A stretch of 64,000 nt of DNA from Crossaster papposus (lineage: Eukaryota > Echinodermata > Asteroidea > Velatida > Solasteridae), in contig JBAIAA010000118.1 in the NCBI GenBank assembly GCA_037893245.1, forward strand, positions 310,001-374,000, written 5' to 3'. Below are positions 11,213 to 23,349 of the stretch, piece by piece. Both the position numbers and the translations under genes were made by a program. Numbering within the stretch: position 1 is the stretch's first letter; each line of letters starts with the position of its first letter. Under the pieces are notes generated by a model. The model saw nothing but the letters and a program-made list of their open reading frames with translations, did not search any database and was not told the DNA's origin.

Positions 11213-13400
11213 TGTTAATAAACCCCGGTCACAACGGATCGTACGAAATGTTGTCCTGGTAAGGCCTGGTCACAACGAACCCACGACGCATTTGTTCCAC
11301 GAAACGCCATACAATTTGGGCAGATCGTGTGTCAGCGGGGGTCGTCGCAAGACAGTCCTACGAAATTTCGAGCATCGTGGCATCGATGTACGTACATGTA
11401 CGTACGGACGGGTAATGACGCCTTGATCAAGGCTAAAGAAAACTATGCATAGAAAGTTCAAGAAATTTAAAAATCGTATTATTCTCTATTCCACATCTTG
11501 TGAAAGTCCAAGGTTGGCATCGAAATGGATTTAGAAATTACAAGTCGATTTGCAAAGGGGGGGGACTACATTGTACGTTTGCACTTTCACAAACATAGCA
11601 TTGAAATGTATTGTAACGTCGAGCGACACATCAAAGCCAACACACCCCGCTTGCGTAAATTGACCGACTCCCATATAGGACTCTTCACTCTGGCGAATTA
11701 AGCCGTTGAGCTAACTCCGGTTGGTATTTGAAGACTATAATTTAAATCTTTTAAAGATAAGATTGCGAAATTTCGCGCGTTAAAACTGCAAAAAAAAAAA
11801 AAAAAAAAAAGCCAGGACGAGGACTCGAACCCAAGCGATTAAACCCCGCAAACGAGGAGCCTAACCACTCGGCCATTCGACTACCGGTCAACATTGTTTC
11901 AAATCGATGTGACTTATGTTTGAAAACTGGAGTAATAGCTCCAATATAGAAGAATGAAGTAACCTATTCATTACTCCACCACCACCACCCCCCCCCTTTA
12001 AAGTAAATCAAGAAAAATACAGAACGTACGTCTGCATTGGTGGTAAGGGGGAAATGAAGAACAAAAAGTAAAGTGGTGTTGACTAAGCAATTCAGGGGTA
12101 CGGACCTATGACTGAACACATTGACCGACTCCCATATAGGACTAGTCACCCTGGCGAATTAAGCCGTTGAGCTAACTCCGGTTGGTATTTGAAAACTATA
12201 ATTTAAATCTTCTAAAGATAAGATTGCGAAATTTCGCGCGTTAAAACTGCCAAAAAAAAAAAAACATCGGCCAGGACGAGGACTCGAACCCAGGCGATTA
12301 ATCCCCGCAAACACGGAGCCTAACCACTCGGCCATTCGACTACCGGTCAACATTGTTTCAAATCGATGTGACTTATGTTTAAAAACTGAAGTAATAGCTC
12401 CAGTGTAGAATGAAGAAAAAAAAGTTATGTGGTGTTGACCAAGCATTCAGGGGGTCGAACCCGTGACTTTACTCACTGAACGACCACCCATATAGGACTC
12501 TTTTGGGTTCTAGGATTCCCGGCCCACCACACATTCTTCCCTGTCCATGTTCATGTAACCCGTAGGCCACGCTACCGTAAAGGGAGGACTGACGGAGCGA
12601 GGCCCTAGCTCTTGCCGCCTATGCAAGCAAACGAGCTCCGTCCCTATACTAAGGTGCGCACCTGAACTCCGCGGACAGTACCAGCCTGACGAATTAAGCC
12701 GCTGAGCTAACTCCGGTTGGTGATTGAAGACGATCAATTAATTCTTTTATAGATAAGATTGCGAAATAGCGCGCGTTAAGACTGGGAAAAAATGACGTCG
12801 GGCAGAACGTGGACTCGAACCCAGGCGATGGAACCCCGCAGACGAGGAGCCTAACCACTCGGCCATTCGACTACCAGTCAACACTGTTTAAAATCGATGT
12901 GACTTAATAGGTTTGAAAGCTGGAGTAATAGCTCTATCCTACATCTGCTCAAAGGAAGAAGGAGAAACTGTGTTTTCAGGGTTAATGATCCGCCCACGCA
13001 TTAATTGTCCGAAAATTCGACTTATTTTATGTCGATAGAGGGCGCGCCACACAAATAAAAGTCACCAGCAAAGCGCGGGCTCAAAGAAAACAACACAAAA
13101 TCAGACAAACGGCGCTGCCTCGCCTCACTCGGGAGTAGGGTGGCAATGTATATATTTTTTCATTGGAAATTTAGAAATTTTAATAAAATTGTCTTGTTTG
13201 CATTGGGTAAGAATTTTTCAAAAATAATCATCGGTCAACCCACCAAAAATTGAAAAGAATATGACCTGCTAGTCGTCTTGTTTCTGTAGTCCCTGAACAC
13301 GTGACAGTTCTAAGTATTTTAATAAGATCGTGAAAGTATAGGCGTTTTAGCCCTTAGGTCTATGGGAATTGATTTGCTCCGTTTCACCCAAAGGGCTCTG
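11213..13400. repeat. Array unit 4
   Basis: S modules at 11811-11885, 12270-12344 and 12802-12875 (minus strand). The C-tract near 11988-11997 is much shorter than in the neighbours. Confidence 0.85.
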
Positions 13401-14321
13401 TGTTAATAAACCCCGGTCACAACGGATCGTACGAAATGTTGTCCTGGTAAGGCCTGGCCACAACGAACCCACGACGCATTTGTTCCACGAAACGCCATAC
13501 AATTTGGGCAGATCGTGTGTCAGCGGGGGTCGTCGCAAGACAGTCCTACGAAATTTCGAGCATCGTGGCATCGATGTACGTACAGGTACGTACGGACGGG
13601 TAATGACGCCTTGATCAAGGCTAAAGAAAACTATGCATAGAAAGTTCAAGAAATTTAAAAATCGTATTATTCTCTATTCCACATCTTGTGAAAGTCCAAG
13701 GTTGGCATCGAAATGGATTTAGAAATTACAAGTCGATTTGCAAAGGGGGGGGGGGGGGGGGGACTACATTGTACGTTTGCACTTTCACAAACATAGCATT
13801 GAAATGTATTGTAACGTCGAGCGACACATCAGAGACAACACACCCCGCTTGCGTAAATTGACCGACTCCCATATAGGACTCTTCACTCTGGCGAATTAAG
13901 CCGTTGAGCTAACTCCGGTTGGTATTTGAAGACTATAATTTAAATCTTTTAAAGATAAGATTGCGAAATTTCGCGCGTTAAAACTGCAAAAAAAAAAAAA
14001 AAAAAAGCCAGGACGAGGACTCGAACCCAGGCGATTAAACCCCGCAAACGAGGAGCCTAACCACTCGGCCATTCGACTACCGGTCAACATTGTTTCAAAT
14101 CGATGTGACTTATGTTTGAAAACTGGAGTAATAGCTCCAATATAGAAGAATGAAGTAACCTATTAAAGTAAATCAAGAAAAATACAGAACGTACGTCTGC
14201 ATTGGTGGTAAGGGGAAAATGAAGAACAAAAAGTAAAGTGGTGTTGACTAAGCAATTCAGGGGTACGGACCTATGACTGAACACATTGACCGACTCCCAT
14301 ATAGGACTAGTCACCCTGGCG

Positions 14322-14325
14322 AATT
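14322..14325. repeat. Target-site duplication AATT (left)
   Basis: AATT immediately precedes the 5' LTR and is repeated at 22105-22108. The empty site GGCGAATTAAGCC is seen intact in other array units, which confirms the 4 bp duplication. Confidence 0.92.
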
Positions 14326-15702
14326 TGTAGCAACCAGACACAATTATTAGCCTTTTTCTTAAACTAAATCCGATATTTAATCATACAATATGTAATCTTA
14401 GCAAAATGTTTATTCTAAATCACCCCAGAAATGTTGCCCTGCGAAATCAGTTTTGTACACTGTTTCATGAATATGTATTCACGTCCAATGGCTTAACCAA
14501 TCAGAGTTCGAATTAATATTCCTGTCTGGGGTCTTTTTCTCGTGTAAAAGTGTGCGTTTTTTCGCGCTCACTCTCTCGCCTGACCTGTGTATCAGAGTTA
14601 ACTTCAATGTTGTTTTCCTCTGCCGATTTTACGAATTGTATGAGTTTATCATACCTTGTTCACACTAACTTTTGCTACTAAGCTTCGTGTAGTGAACCAG
14701 CGATCAGTTTGTGTATGTTACGACAGCTAAGTCGCCTCAAGAAAGTGACATTCTAACTGTTTTGGAACACCGTGTTTTCTTGAGGATTTGACCTGCGACG
14801 CCATCTTTTGTGTTCACCACATGCGTGCGTGGCAACAGTATTAGCGAATACCGTATCGTCGTGCAGTACAGTTCACCACACGCCGACTGTTCTGTTGTGA
14901 ATTGGACAACATACCAGGACGACTTCAACGTCTAGAATACAGTACAGACAGTATTTCTCGCTCAGCTCCATTCCGGATTCTGGCCCAGCTAGCCCACTAC
15001 TGAATCAGCGGACGCTTACTGTTTCGCCTGTCCAGTTTTCCGTCAGCAGCCTCGTCCTGTTTTGCAGCGGTCACGAACAGTCGCGACGCGTGAGAGAGCA
15101 GTTTTTACGCCGACGTCACACCGCGGAGTTCCTGACCTTTTCGCAATCGAGAGACCGCTACTTCCAATTCCACTGTGGACTTTTTCGTTCAGCAAAGTTT
15201 CGTCGCAGAACACTTACACTCTACGTCCCACTCGAGAGCACCGATTAGTTGTTTATCTCAAATGTGTATAACGTTTTCAATTGTATTTTAGATCTTTTGT
15301 ATACTGATTCGTAAATCATTTTGAATTGATAATCACTCAATCTGTGCGCATATTGTATTGAATTGGTCAACAGAAGCCAGACCAATTTTGGTACTTCATT
15401 TGAGGAGTATTTACTTGCCAATGCTAATACTATAGTGTGATTTATCCTTTGTCATTGTTTTGTGTGGCAAAGGGTGTGTTGTTTTTGTATAATCAACACT
15501 AGAAGAGATTTAAATTTACTAGATTAAATTACTTTGAATTGTTCATGTGTGCCTGATCATTTAATTTCTTGCACGTGGGATCGCACAGTAAAGCGTAGGG
15601 TTCCTTCTTATAATTTTGTTTGATCGATTCCTTTCCATTTTCCCCATTTTTGGAGGCATCCTATTTTGAATCGGTTCTCCCTTTAGAAAACATAACCCTA
15701 CA
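14326..15702 (+). repeat. 5' LTR
   Basis: Begins TGTAGCAACC and ends CCCTACA, with 5 bp inverted termini. Nearly identical to 20726-22104; differences are seen near 14337, 14872, 15500 (2-base indel), 15597 and 15694. It should carry the element promoter and polyadenylation signals, but I could not place a TATA box with confidence. Small open frames inside it (for example 15062-15271) are not credible genes. Confidence 0.96.
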
Positions 15703-15705
15703 ATT

Positions 15706-15723
15706 TGGTGACCCTGACGTGAT
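15706..15723 (+). other. Primer-binding site, tRNA-Trp type
   Basis: TGGTGACCCTGACGTGAT starts three bases after the LTR. It is complementary to the 3' end of animal tRNA-Trp (…ATCACGTCGGGGTCACCA) except one position, where a G-U pair is possible. The match is from known tRNA sequence, not from a search. Confidence 0.85.
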
Positions 15724-15864
15724 CTTTCCATGTGCAGAAATAACATGATCATACACTCACTGATAATTGTCTAGAAATCTATGGTACGTTACTGATAATC
15801 ATATCCATACTCGTATTCATACCAGCATATTACCTTGTGCGTGTACTTGGCACTCATACTAGTC

Positions 15865-16734
15865 ATGTCTGCTTCGGACGATGAGAGCAATCCCGATGTA
15901 CCCGCACCGCCTGAACCACCTCCACCCCTGCATGTTGTAAGTCTCAAGATCCCACCTTTCTGGGCGAGTGACCCCCACATATGGTTTGCTCAGGTGGAAG
16001 CCCAGTTCTTGACCCGTGGAATTGTACTGGAGTCGACGAAATATGCACACGTCATCTCCTCTCTGCAGCCCGAGGTGGCACAAGAAGTGCGAGACCTACT
16101 CATATCCCCGCCGAAGGACAAACCGTACACCACTCTTAAAGAAACTTTGATTAAGCGAACATCTGCTTCAGAACAGAGGCGCGTCCAACTTCTTCTCAAC
16201 GAAGAGGTTCTTGGCGATCGCAAGCCATCTCAACTCTTACGCCGGATGCAACAGCTTTTGGGTGGATGCCAGATAGAAGCCGGCATCCTACGTCAGCTAT
16301 TCCTACAACGTCTGCCACCCAACATTCGTCTGATCCTAACATCAGTTAGCGACTCTACCACAGTCGATGATCTCGCCATTCTAGCCGACCGACTGGTTGA
16401 GACGCATGTACCAGCTATCTCGCAAGTCTTGTCTCGATCCGAAACACACGACATCAAAGAGCAACTGGCGCAACTAACACAGCAAGTTAGTTCCCTTCAA
16501 GTTCAATTGGAGCGCCAACGTTCTCACTCGAACTCTCGTTCCCGCTCTCGTGGCCCACCCAGAAACCGTGGTCGTGCAGCTACTCCCAACGCAGTTGGAG
16601 GACAAAATGGCTCTACCACTTCGTCCAGCACACATTGTTGGTATCATGCACGATTCCAAGACAAAGCTCACAAATGTGTACCACCCTGCAGCTATGGTGA
16701 CGACCATCAGGGAAATGCACCTCCCAGGGGGTAG
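15865..16734 (+). CDS. gag: Gag polyprotein of the gypsy element
   Basis: Structural protein that would form the retrotransposon's cytoplasmic particle and package its RNA. The start chosen is the ATG before [10 protein letters not shown] (15865), since it fits the usual Gag start better than the upstream in-frame ATG at 15835; this gives 289 residues. The N-terminal half contains the capsid-like stretch [20 protein letters not shown] typical of animal gypsy Gags. A charged RS-rich region follows ([16 protein letters not shown]). Near the C-terminus C-X2-H-X9-C-X3-C (CWYH…C…C) is probably a divergent zinc-knuckle-like RNA-binding motif. The frame ends at TAG 16732-16734, overlapping the pol frame, which is one base back. 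No frameshift or internal stop is seen. Confidence 0.9.
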   Translation: MSASDDESNPDVPAPPEPPPPLHVVSLKIPPFWASDPHIWFAQVEAQFLTRGIVLESTKYAHVISSLQPEVAQEVRDLLISPPKDKPYTTLKETLIKRTSASEQRRVQLLLNEEVLGDRKPSQLLRRMQQLLGGCQIEAGILRQLFLQRLPPNIRLILTSVSDSTTVDDLAILADRLVETHVPAISQVLSRSETHDIKEQLAQLTQQVSSLQVQLERQRSHSNSRSRSRGPPRNRGRAATPNAVGGQNGSTTSSSTHCWYHARFQDKAHKCVPPCSYGDDHQGNAPPRG

Positions 16735-19700
16735 GTGCGGCACTTCCCACTGGGCGAGACAGCAGCCGCCTGTTTTATGTCATGGACAAGTTCTCTAACC
16801 ACAAGTTCTTAGTAGACACCGGTGCAGCGGTGAGTGTGTTTCCCCCCAATTCAACGGAGCGGCGTAACAGCTCGTCCCTTGCCCTGCAGGCTGCCAATGG
16901 TACCCCTATCCCCACCTACGGACAGCGTTCCTTAGCGCTAGACTTCGGACTCCGTCGGACTTGCAGATGGGTATTCATACTTGCCGATACTCCTACTCCA
17001 ATTTTGGGGGCCGACTTTCTGAGGCATTTTGCTCTGCTAGTCGACGTGGCAAAGCAGCAACTCATTGACCCTACTACTCACCTGGTCGTAAAAGGAGTCA
17101 ACTCCTTGGAAATGCCTGTCAGCCCAGTCTTCTCTACACCATTCCCAAGTCCATATGATATCGTCCTCCAGGATTTCCCAGAGATTACACAGCCATTGTG
17201 TAAGGAAACGCCATTGAAGCATGATGTCACTCACCACATCTTGACCAAAGGACCACCAGCCAAGGCTCGTCCTCGCCGTCTGGCACCCGACCGCTTAAAG
17301 ATTGCCAAGCAAGAGTTTGATCATATGCTTGAGTTGGGCATAGTACGTGCATCAGACAGCACTTGGTCCTCTCCCTTGCATCTTGTACCGAAGAAGTCAC
17401 CTGGAGACTGGCGTCCTTGTGGCGATTATAGGTCTCTCAATCGAGTGACCCTGCCCGATCGTTACCCAATCGCTCACCTTCAGGACTTTGCGGCAAATCT
17501 TAAAGGCAAGACCATTTTCAGCAAGGTTGACTTGATACGGGCATATCACCAGATCCCAGTAGAACCAGAGGACGTGTGCAAGACAGCCATCATCACTCCT
17601 TTTGGACTTTTCGAATTTGTAAAGATGCCATTCGGGTTGCGAAATGCAGCACAGACTTTTCAACGGTTTATTGACCAAGTGGTCCGAGGCCTTCCGTTCG
17701 TCTACACATACATAGACGACATCTTGGTTGCCAGTGAGACCCCTGCACAACACGAAGAGCATCTCCGTTTGCTGTTCACCAGACTCCATCAATACGGCGT
17801 CGTCATCAATCCGAGCAAATGCATGTTTGGAGTGTCCGAGCTCAGTTTCCTTGGCCATCACGTCGATGCCCAGGGAATTCGGCCACTACCAGCAACAGTT
17901 GAAGCCATTCGCAACTTCCCTCAGCCGACTTCATACAAGCGACTTCGGAGTTTCCTTGGTTTGGTCAACTTTTACCGTCGATTTGTCCCCAACTGTGCTG
18001 ATATCCTTGCTCCTCTGACCAACCTACTTGGCAAACAGCAAAAAGGATCCCGCAAACCACTGGTCTGGACAACCGAAAGCAGCACAGCCTTCACTGACGT
18101 TAAGGATGCTTTGTCTAACGCAACCATGCTTGCTCATCCTAGCATTGACGCTCCCATTAGCCTTATGACTGATGCTTCTGACGTAGCTGTGGGTGGAGTA
18201 CTCCAGCAACTCACTGACAACTACTGGCAACCCATAGCATTTTACTCTCACAAGCTCCTCTCTGCCGAGACGAAGTACAGTGCTTTCGGTCGTGAACTCC
18301 TCGCCGTCTACTTGACTATTAAGCATTTTCGACACATGTTGGAAGGGCGACAGTTCTGCGTGTTCACGGATCACAAGCCTTTGATACACGCCTTCCATGC
18401 CAAGCCAGACCGACACAATCCACGTGAAATCAGACACTTGGACCTGATCTCGCAGTATACCACGGATCTAAGGCATGTTAAAGGCAAGGACAACGTCGTT
18501 GCTGACACATTATCTCGTCCTGAGGTTGACGCTCTCTACACTGACACAGTGGTTGATTTTGAACGACTGTCAGCCGATCAGAAAGATGACACCGAGTTGC
18601 AGACAGAATTGCAAAACCCTACTACTAGTCTTGTTCTCCAGACGCTTCCACTGATTACCACTGGAGGTAGTATCATCTGCGACACATCAACCGACACCCC
18701 TCGACCGTTTGTGCCCAAGAGACACAGGCGTGCAGTATTCAATGCCCTACATGGTCTTTCCCACCCAGGGATTCGCGCAACCCAGCTGACCGTCACTTCT
18801 CGGTTTGTCTGGCCTGGAGTCAAGAAGGACATCCGCAAGTGGGCACAGTCATGTGTTCAATGTCAGAAGTCTAAGGTTCACCGACACATTAAAGCCCCAC
18901 TTGGCACCTTCAGTTCTCCAGATGCGCGATTTGAGCATGTCCATATCGACTTGGTTGGACCTTTACCCACCTCCAATGGTTATACTTACCTCTTCACGTG
19001 TGTGGATAGATTCACGCGATGGCCAGATGCCATCCCCATTTCAGACATTACAGCGGAAACAGTCGCGAAAGCTTTTGTGGAGCGGTGGATTTCCGTTTTT
19101 GGTACTCCTGCTACGATTACTACTGATCGTGGTGGACAGTTCGAGTCTCACCTGTTTGCAGAACTCACAAAGTTGCTAGGCACCTCGAGACTTCGCACTA
19201 CATCCTACCATCCAGCCTCTAACGGGCTCGTGGAACGTTTCCACCGGACTCTCAAAGCTGCCTTAAAGGCACACGAAGACCCTCAGCGATGGACAGAGTT
19301 CCTCCCTTTGACCCTTCTTGGCATCAGATCTACAGTCAAATCTGATTTGAACTGCTCGCCAGCAGAACTGGTTTTCGGAACTACTCTACGTTTACCTGGA
19401 CAGTTTGTGACCCCCGATCAGTCGTCCACAACACTGGACCCTGGCAGATACGTTGACAGGTTGCGCCAACACATGCGTAACATCTCTCCATCTCGTACCA
19501 GAGCTCAGCTGGTCAAGGTCCAGATGCCTACAGGTCTCACTCAAGCCGCATTTGTCTTTGTGAGAGTTGACTCAGTGCGGAAGCCCCTACAACAACCATA
19601 TACTGGCCCCTTCCGAGTTTTGAAGAAGACGGATAAATTCTTCACGCTTTCCATTAAAGGAAGGAAGGAGAACATTAGTGTGGATCGCCTCAAAGTGGCG

Positions 19701-19934
19701 TATGTTGAGCCACCTTCCTCACCCTCATCAGGACCAGTAGCAGATGTAAACCTTGCACCACCTGCCAGTATTTCTTCTGCTACCCCTGCTGCAGCCCCAG
19801 TGCCACCCTCTGCGACATCCACGCTGCCTGCCGACTCTCCATCTGCGAGCAGTCCTCCTGAGCAACCACGAGTCACTCGTTCAGGAAGACACGTGCATTG
19901 GCCCAAACGCTACGTGCAAGTCATGCAAATTTAA
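16701..19934 (+). CDS. pol: Pol polyprotein (PR-RT-RNase H-IN) of the gypsy element
   Basis: Processes Gag-Pol, copies the RNA to DNA and integrates it. The frame opens at 16701 after a TGA and is probably read after a -1 shift from gag. The first ATG, 16782, would cut into the protease (upstream [10 protein letters not shown] looks like genuine protease sequence). Numbering from that ATG gives 1050 residues: protease LVDTGA at 10-15; RT with [11 protein letters not shown] and the active-site YIDD at 310-313; RNase H with TDAS (D464) and TDHKP (D530); integrase with an H-C zinc region (HPGIRA…CVQCQKSK), catalytic D723, D782 and E818 (the D-35-E spacing), and a GPF-type C-terminal module. The tail ends [13 protein letters not shown], without a chromodomain. 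All key residues are present, so the protein looks functional. Confidence 0.96.
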   Translation, partial: RPSGKCTSQGVGAALPTGRDSSRLFYVMDKFSNHKFLVDTGAAVSVFPPNSTERRNSSSLALQAANGTPIPTYGQRSLALDFGLRRTCRWVFILADTPTPILGADFLRHFALLVDVAKQQLIDPTTHLVVKGVNSLEMPVSPVFSTPFPSPYDIVLQDFPEITQPLCKETPLKHDVTHHILTKGPPAKARPRRLAPDRLKIAKQEFDHMLELGIVRASDSTWSSPLHLVPKKSPGDWRPCGDYRSLNRVTLPDRYPIAHLQDFAANLKGKTIFSKVDLIRAYHQIPVEPEDVCKTAIITPFGLFEFVKMPFGLRNAAQTFQRFIDQVVRGLPFVYTYIDDILVASETPAQHEEHLRLLFTRLHQYGVVINPSKCMFGVSELSFLGHHVDAQGIRPLPATVEAIRNFPQPTSYKRLRSFLGLVNFYRRFVPNCADILAPLTNLLGKQQKGSRKPLVWTTESSTAFTDVKDALSNATMLAHPSIDAPISLMTDASDVAVGGVLQQLTDNYWQPIAFYSHKLLSAETKYSAFGRELLAVYLTIKHFRHMLEGRQFCVFTDHKPLIHAFHAKPDRHNPREIRHLDLISQYTTDLRHVKGKDNVVADTLSRPEVDALYTDTVVDFERLSADQKDDTELQTELQNPTTSLVLQTLPLITTGGSIICDTSTDTPRPFVPKRHRRAVFNALHGLSHPGIRATQLTVTSRFVWPGVKKDIRKWAQSCVQCQKSKVHRHIKAPLGTFSSPDARFEHVHIDLVGPLPTSNGYTYLFTCVDRFTRWPDAIPISDITAETVAKAFVERWISVFGTPATITTDRGGQFESHLFAELTKLLGTSRLRTTSYHPASNGLVERFHRTLKAALKAHEDPQRWTEFLPLTLLGIRSTVKSDLNCSPAELVFGTTLRLPGQFVTPDQSSTTLDPGRYVDRLRQHMRNISPSRTRAQLVKVQMPTGLTQAAFVFVRVDSVRKPLQQPYTGPFRVLKKTDKFFTLSIKGRKENISVDRLKVAYVEPPSSPSSGPVADVNLAPPASISSATPAAAPVPPSATSTLPADSPSASSPPEQPRVTRSGRHVHWPKRYVQVMQI
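16710..16754 (+). promoter_or_regulatory. Candidate -1 ribosomal frameshift signal between gag and pol
   Basis: G GGA AAT (16710-16716) fits the slippery consensus X XXY YYZ exactly in the gag frame, and slipping back one base enters the pol frame. It lies in the only overlap of the two frames (16701-16734). Directly downstream, GCACCT (16717-16722) can pair with AGGTGC (16733-16738). CCCAG (about 16723-16727) can pair with CTGGG (16750-16754), giving a hairpin or a pseudoknot-like alternative. Function is inferred. Confidence 0.6.
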
Positions 19935-20712
19935 TGTTCTCAAATTCATTTGTCCAATGCAGTGCCAATACCCATTACTTCATGCATATTCACAAATTGT
20001 AATGCATATTGCATTTGCCAAATTACCTCTTTACAATTTGTTTATTGTTCAATTGCCACATATCTCTAATCCAGTACTTGATTATGGTTCTACAAGTACA
20101 CGTACAGGGTTTAATAGCTGTGGTTAAATGCATGATTTCGATCTATATCGATTTGTGTGTCAAGTACTGAGCAATGTCAATACATGCCCATATCCTTGTA
20201 TAATGTTTATGATGCAACTGCAAGTAGCAATACTGTCCAAATTACAGGTCTGATTATTATCATCATTAACTTTCGTGCTATTCTTTGTGAAATGTTACTC
20301 ACTAGAACCTTTTGAGAGCGTGATAACAAAATGGTGCATCAAGTTATAACTTACTTTTTCAAATTTTCGTACCCTCCATCACCAGTTTTTGTTAGTGCAG
20401 GAGAAATGTTAAATATCTTGCAGTCATCTCTCATGTTTAATCTCTCGTTTGATTGCAATGGTTATTTCCACAAACAATTCTCAAGTATTTTTTCCAATGT
20501 GTTTAGTCATGTGAAGTGTTTTCACAAATTATTCATGACTCGATACCATAGGTATTTCAAACCATTTGCCAGCACAGTGCTAGTATTTTATATAATGTTA
20601 CGTTTTCTACGAATTTACAGTTTTGTTTTTTTTGTTTTTTTAACTAAATGTATCTAAAATATGTAAACTTGTATTTTTGTCGCCCCTCAGAGGTTTATAC
20701 CACTTCAGGTCT
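19935..20712 (+). other. Untranslated region between pol and 3' LTR
   Basis: AT-rich; the 108-codon frame at 20331-20657 is rich in F, S and I codons but has no signal or fusion features and is not a convincing env. Treated as 3' non-coding sequence of the element. Confidence 0.6.
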
Positions 20713-20725
20713 AACGGGGGGTTGA
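20713..20725 (+). other. Polypurine tract (plus-strand primer)
   Basis: AACGGGGGGTTGA lies directly before the 3' LTR. It is short and interrupted by TT, so assignment rests mainly on position. Confidence 0.6.
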
Positions 20726-22104
20726 TGTAGCAACCAGGCACAATTATTAGCCTTTTTCTTAAACTAAATCCGATATTTAATCATACAATATGTAATCTTA
20801 GCAAAATGTTTATTCTAAATCACCCCAGAAATGTTGCCCTGCGAAATCAGTTTTGTACACTGTTTCATGAATATGTATTCACGTCCAATGGCTTAACCAA
20901 TCAGAGTTCGAATTAATATTCCTGTCTGGGGTCTTTTTCTCGTGTAAAAGTGTGCGTTTTTTCGCGCTCACTCTCTCGCCTGACCTGTGTATCAGAGTTA
21001 ACTTCAATGTTGTTTTCCTCTGCCGATTTTACGAATTGTATGAGTTTATCATACCTTGTTCACACTAACTTTTGCTACTAAGCTTCGTGTAGTGAACCAG
21101 CGATCAGTTTGTGTATGTTACGACAGCTAAGTCGCCTCAAGAAAGTGACATTCTAACTGTTTTGGAACACCGTGTTTTCTTGAGGATTTGACCTGCGACG
21201 CCATCTTTTGTGTTCACCACATGCGTGCGTGGCAACAGTATTAGCGAATACCGTATCGTCGTGCAGTACAGTTTACCACACGCCGACTGTTCTGTTGTGA
21301 ATTGGACAACATACCAGGACGACTTCAACGTCTAGAATACAGTACAGACAGTATTTCTCGCTCAGCTCCATTCCGGATTCTGGCCCAGCTAGCCCACTAC
21401 TGAATCAGCGGACGCTTACTGTTTCGCCTGTCCAGTTTTCCGTCAGCAGCCTCGTCCTGTTTTGCAGCGGTCACGAACAGTCGCGACGCGTGAGAGAGCA
21501 GTTTTTACGCCGACGTCACACCGCGGAGTTCCTGACCTTTTCGCAATCGAGAGACCGCTACTTCCAATTCCACTGTGGACTTTTTCGTTCAGCAAAGTTT
21601 CGTCGCAGAACACTTACACTCTACGTCCCACTCGAGAGCACCGATTAGTTGTTTATCTCAAATGTGTATAACGTTTTCAATTGTATTTTAGATCTTTTGT
21701 ATACTGATTCGTAAATCATTTTGAATTGATAATCACTCAATCTGTGCGCATATTGTATTGAATTGGTCAACAGAAGCCAGACCAATTTTGGTACTTCATT
21801 TGAGGAGTATTTACTTGCCAATGCTAATACTATAGTGTGATTTATCCTTTGTCATTGTTTTGTGTGGCAAAGGGTGTGTTGTTTTTGTATAATCAACACT
21901 GTAGAAGAGATTTAAATTTACTAGATTAAATTACTTTGAATTGTTCATGTGTGCCTGATCATTTAATTTCTTGCACGTGGGATCGCACAGTAAAGCATAG
22001 GGTTCCTTCTTATAATTTTGTTTGATCGATTCCTTTCCATTTTCCCCATTTTTGGAGGCATCCTATTTTGAATCGGTTCTCCCTTTAGAAAACATATCCC
22101 TACA
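20726..22104 (+). repeat. 3' LTR
   Basis: TGTAG…CTACA, 1379 bases, followed by AATT (22105-22108), the right target duplication, and then the resumed array sequence AAGCCGTTGAGC. Confidence 0.96.
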
Positions 22105-23349
22105 AATTAAGCCGTTGAGCTAACTCCGGTTGGTATTTGAAGACTATAATTTAAATCTTTTAAAGATAAGATTGCGAAATTTCGCGCGTTAAAACTGCAA
22201 AAAAAAACAACAAAAAAAGCCAGGACGAGGACTCGAACCCAGGCGATTAATCCCCGCAAACAAGGAGCCTAACCACTCGGCCATTCGACTACCGGTCAAC
22301 ATTGTTTCAAATCGATGTGACTTATGTTTAAAAAATGAAGTAATAGCTCCAGTGTAGAATGAAGAAAAAAAAGTTATGTGGTGTTGACCAAGCATTCAGG
22401 GGGTCGAACCCGTGACTTTACTCACTGAACGACCACCCATATAGGACTCTTTTGGGTTCTAGGATTCCCGGCCCACCACACATCCTTCCCTGTCCATGTT
22501 CATGTAACCCGTAGGCCACGCTACCGTAAAGGGAGGACTGACGGAGCGAGGCCCTAGCTCTTGCCGCCTATGCAAGCAAACGAGCTCCGTCCCTATACTA
22601 AGGTGCGCACCTGAACTCCGCGGACAGTACCAGCCTGACGAATTAAGCCGCTGAGCTAACTCCGGTTGGTGATTGAAGACGATCAATTAATTCTTTTATA
22701 GATAAGATTGCGAAATAGCGCGCGTTAAGACTGGGAAAAAATGACGTCGGGCAGAACGGGGACTCGAACCCAGGCGATGGAACCCCGCAGACGAGGAGCC
22801 TAACCACTCGGCCATTCGACTACCAGTCAACACTGTTTAAAATCGATGTGACTTAATAGGTTTGAAAGCTGGAGTAATAGCTCTATCCTACATCTGCTCA
22901 AAGGAAGAAGGAGAAACTGTGTTTTCAGGGTTAATGATCCGCCCACGCATTAATTGTCCGAAAATTCGACTTATTTTATGTCGATAGAGGGCGCGCCACA
23001 CAAATAAAAGTCACCAGCAAAGCGCGGGCTCAAAGAAAACAACACAAAATCAGACAAACGGCGCTGCCTCGCCTCACTCGGGAGTAGGGTGGCAATGTAT
23101 ATATTTTTTCATTGGAAATTTAGAAATTTAAATAAAATTGTCTTGTATGCATTGGGTAAGAATTTTTCAAAAATAATCATCGGTCAACCCACCAAAAATT
23201 GAAAAGAATATGACATGCTAGTCGTCTTGTTTCTGTAGTCCCTGAACACGTGACAGTTCTAAGTATTTTAATAAGATCGTGAAAGTATAGGCGTTTTAGC
23301 CCTTAGGTCTATGGGAATTGATTTGCTCCGTTTCACCCAAAGGGCTCTG

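Larger units (their letters stand above)
14326..22104 (+). mobile_element. Complete Ty3/gypsy LTR retrotransposon
   Basis: A 7.78 kb element bounded by LTRs of 1377 and 1379 bases starting TGTAG and ending CTACA. It is flanked by a 4 bp target duplication AATT. Order: 5' LTR, primer-binding site, gag, pol (protease, reverse transcriptase, RNase H, integrase), untranslated tail, polypurine tract, 3' LTR. Integrase after RNase H is the Ty3/gypsy order. No envelope gene is recognisable between pol and the 3' LTR. By eye the LTRs differ at four bases and one 2-base indel, so insertion was recent and both main frames are still open. It sits inside unit 5 of the tandem array. Confidence 0.97.
13401..23349. 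repeat. Array unit 5, split by the gypsy element
   Basis: S modules at 14007-14081 on the left and 22219-22293 and 22751-22824 on the right of the retrotransposon (minus strand). The C-tract block near 14164 is deleted. The 18-base palindrome is broken by one base (CAGG for CATG) near 13583. Removing 14326-22108 restores a continuous R module (GGCGAATTAAGCC), so insertion postdates array formation. Confidence 0.88.

Noticed and set aside
15062-15271. Identical 69-codon frames in both LTRs
   Set aside because: Identity reflects the LTR pair; no known domain, and located in LTR leader sequence.
20331-20657. Possible env gene of the gypsy element
   Set aside because: Only 108 codons, low complexity, no signal peptide or fusion features, and overlapped by AT-rich 3' sequence.
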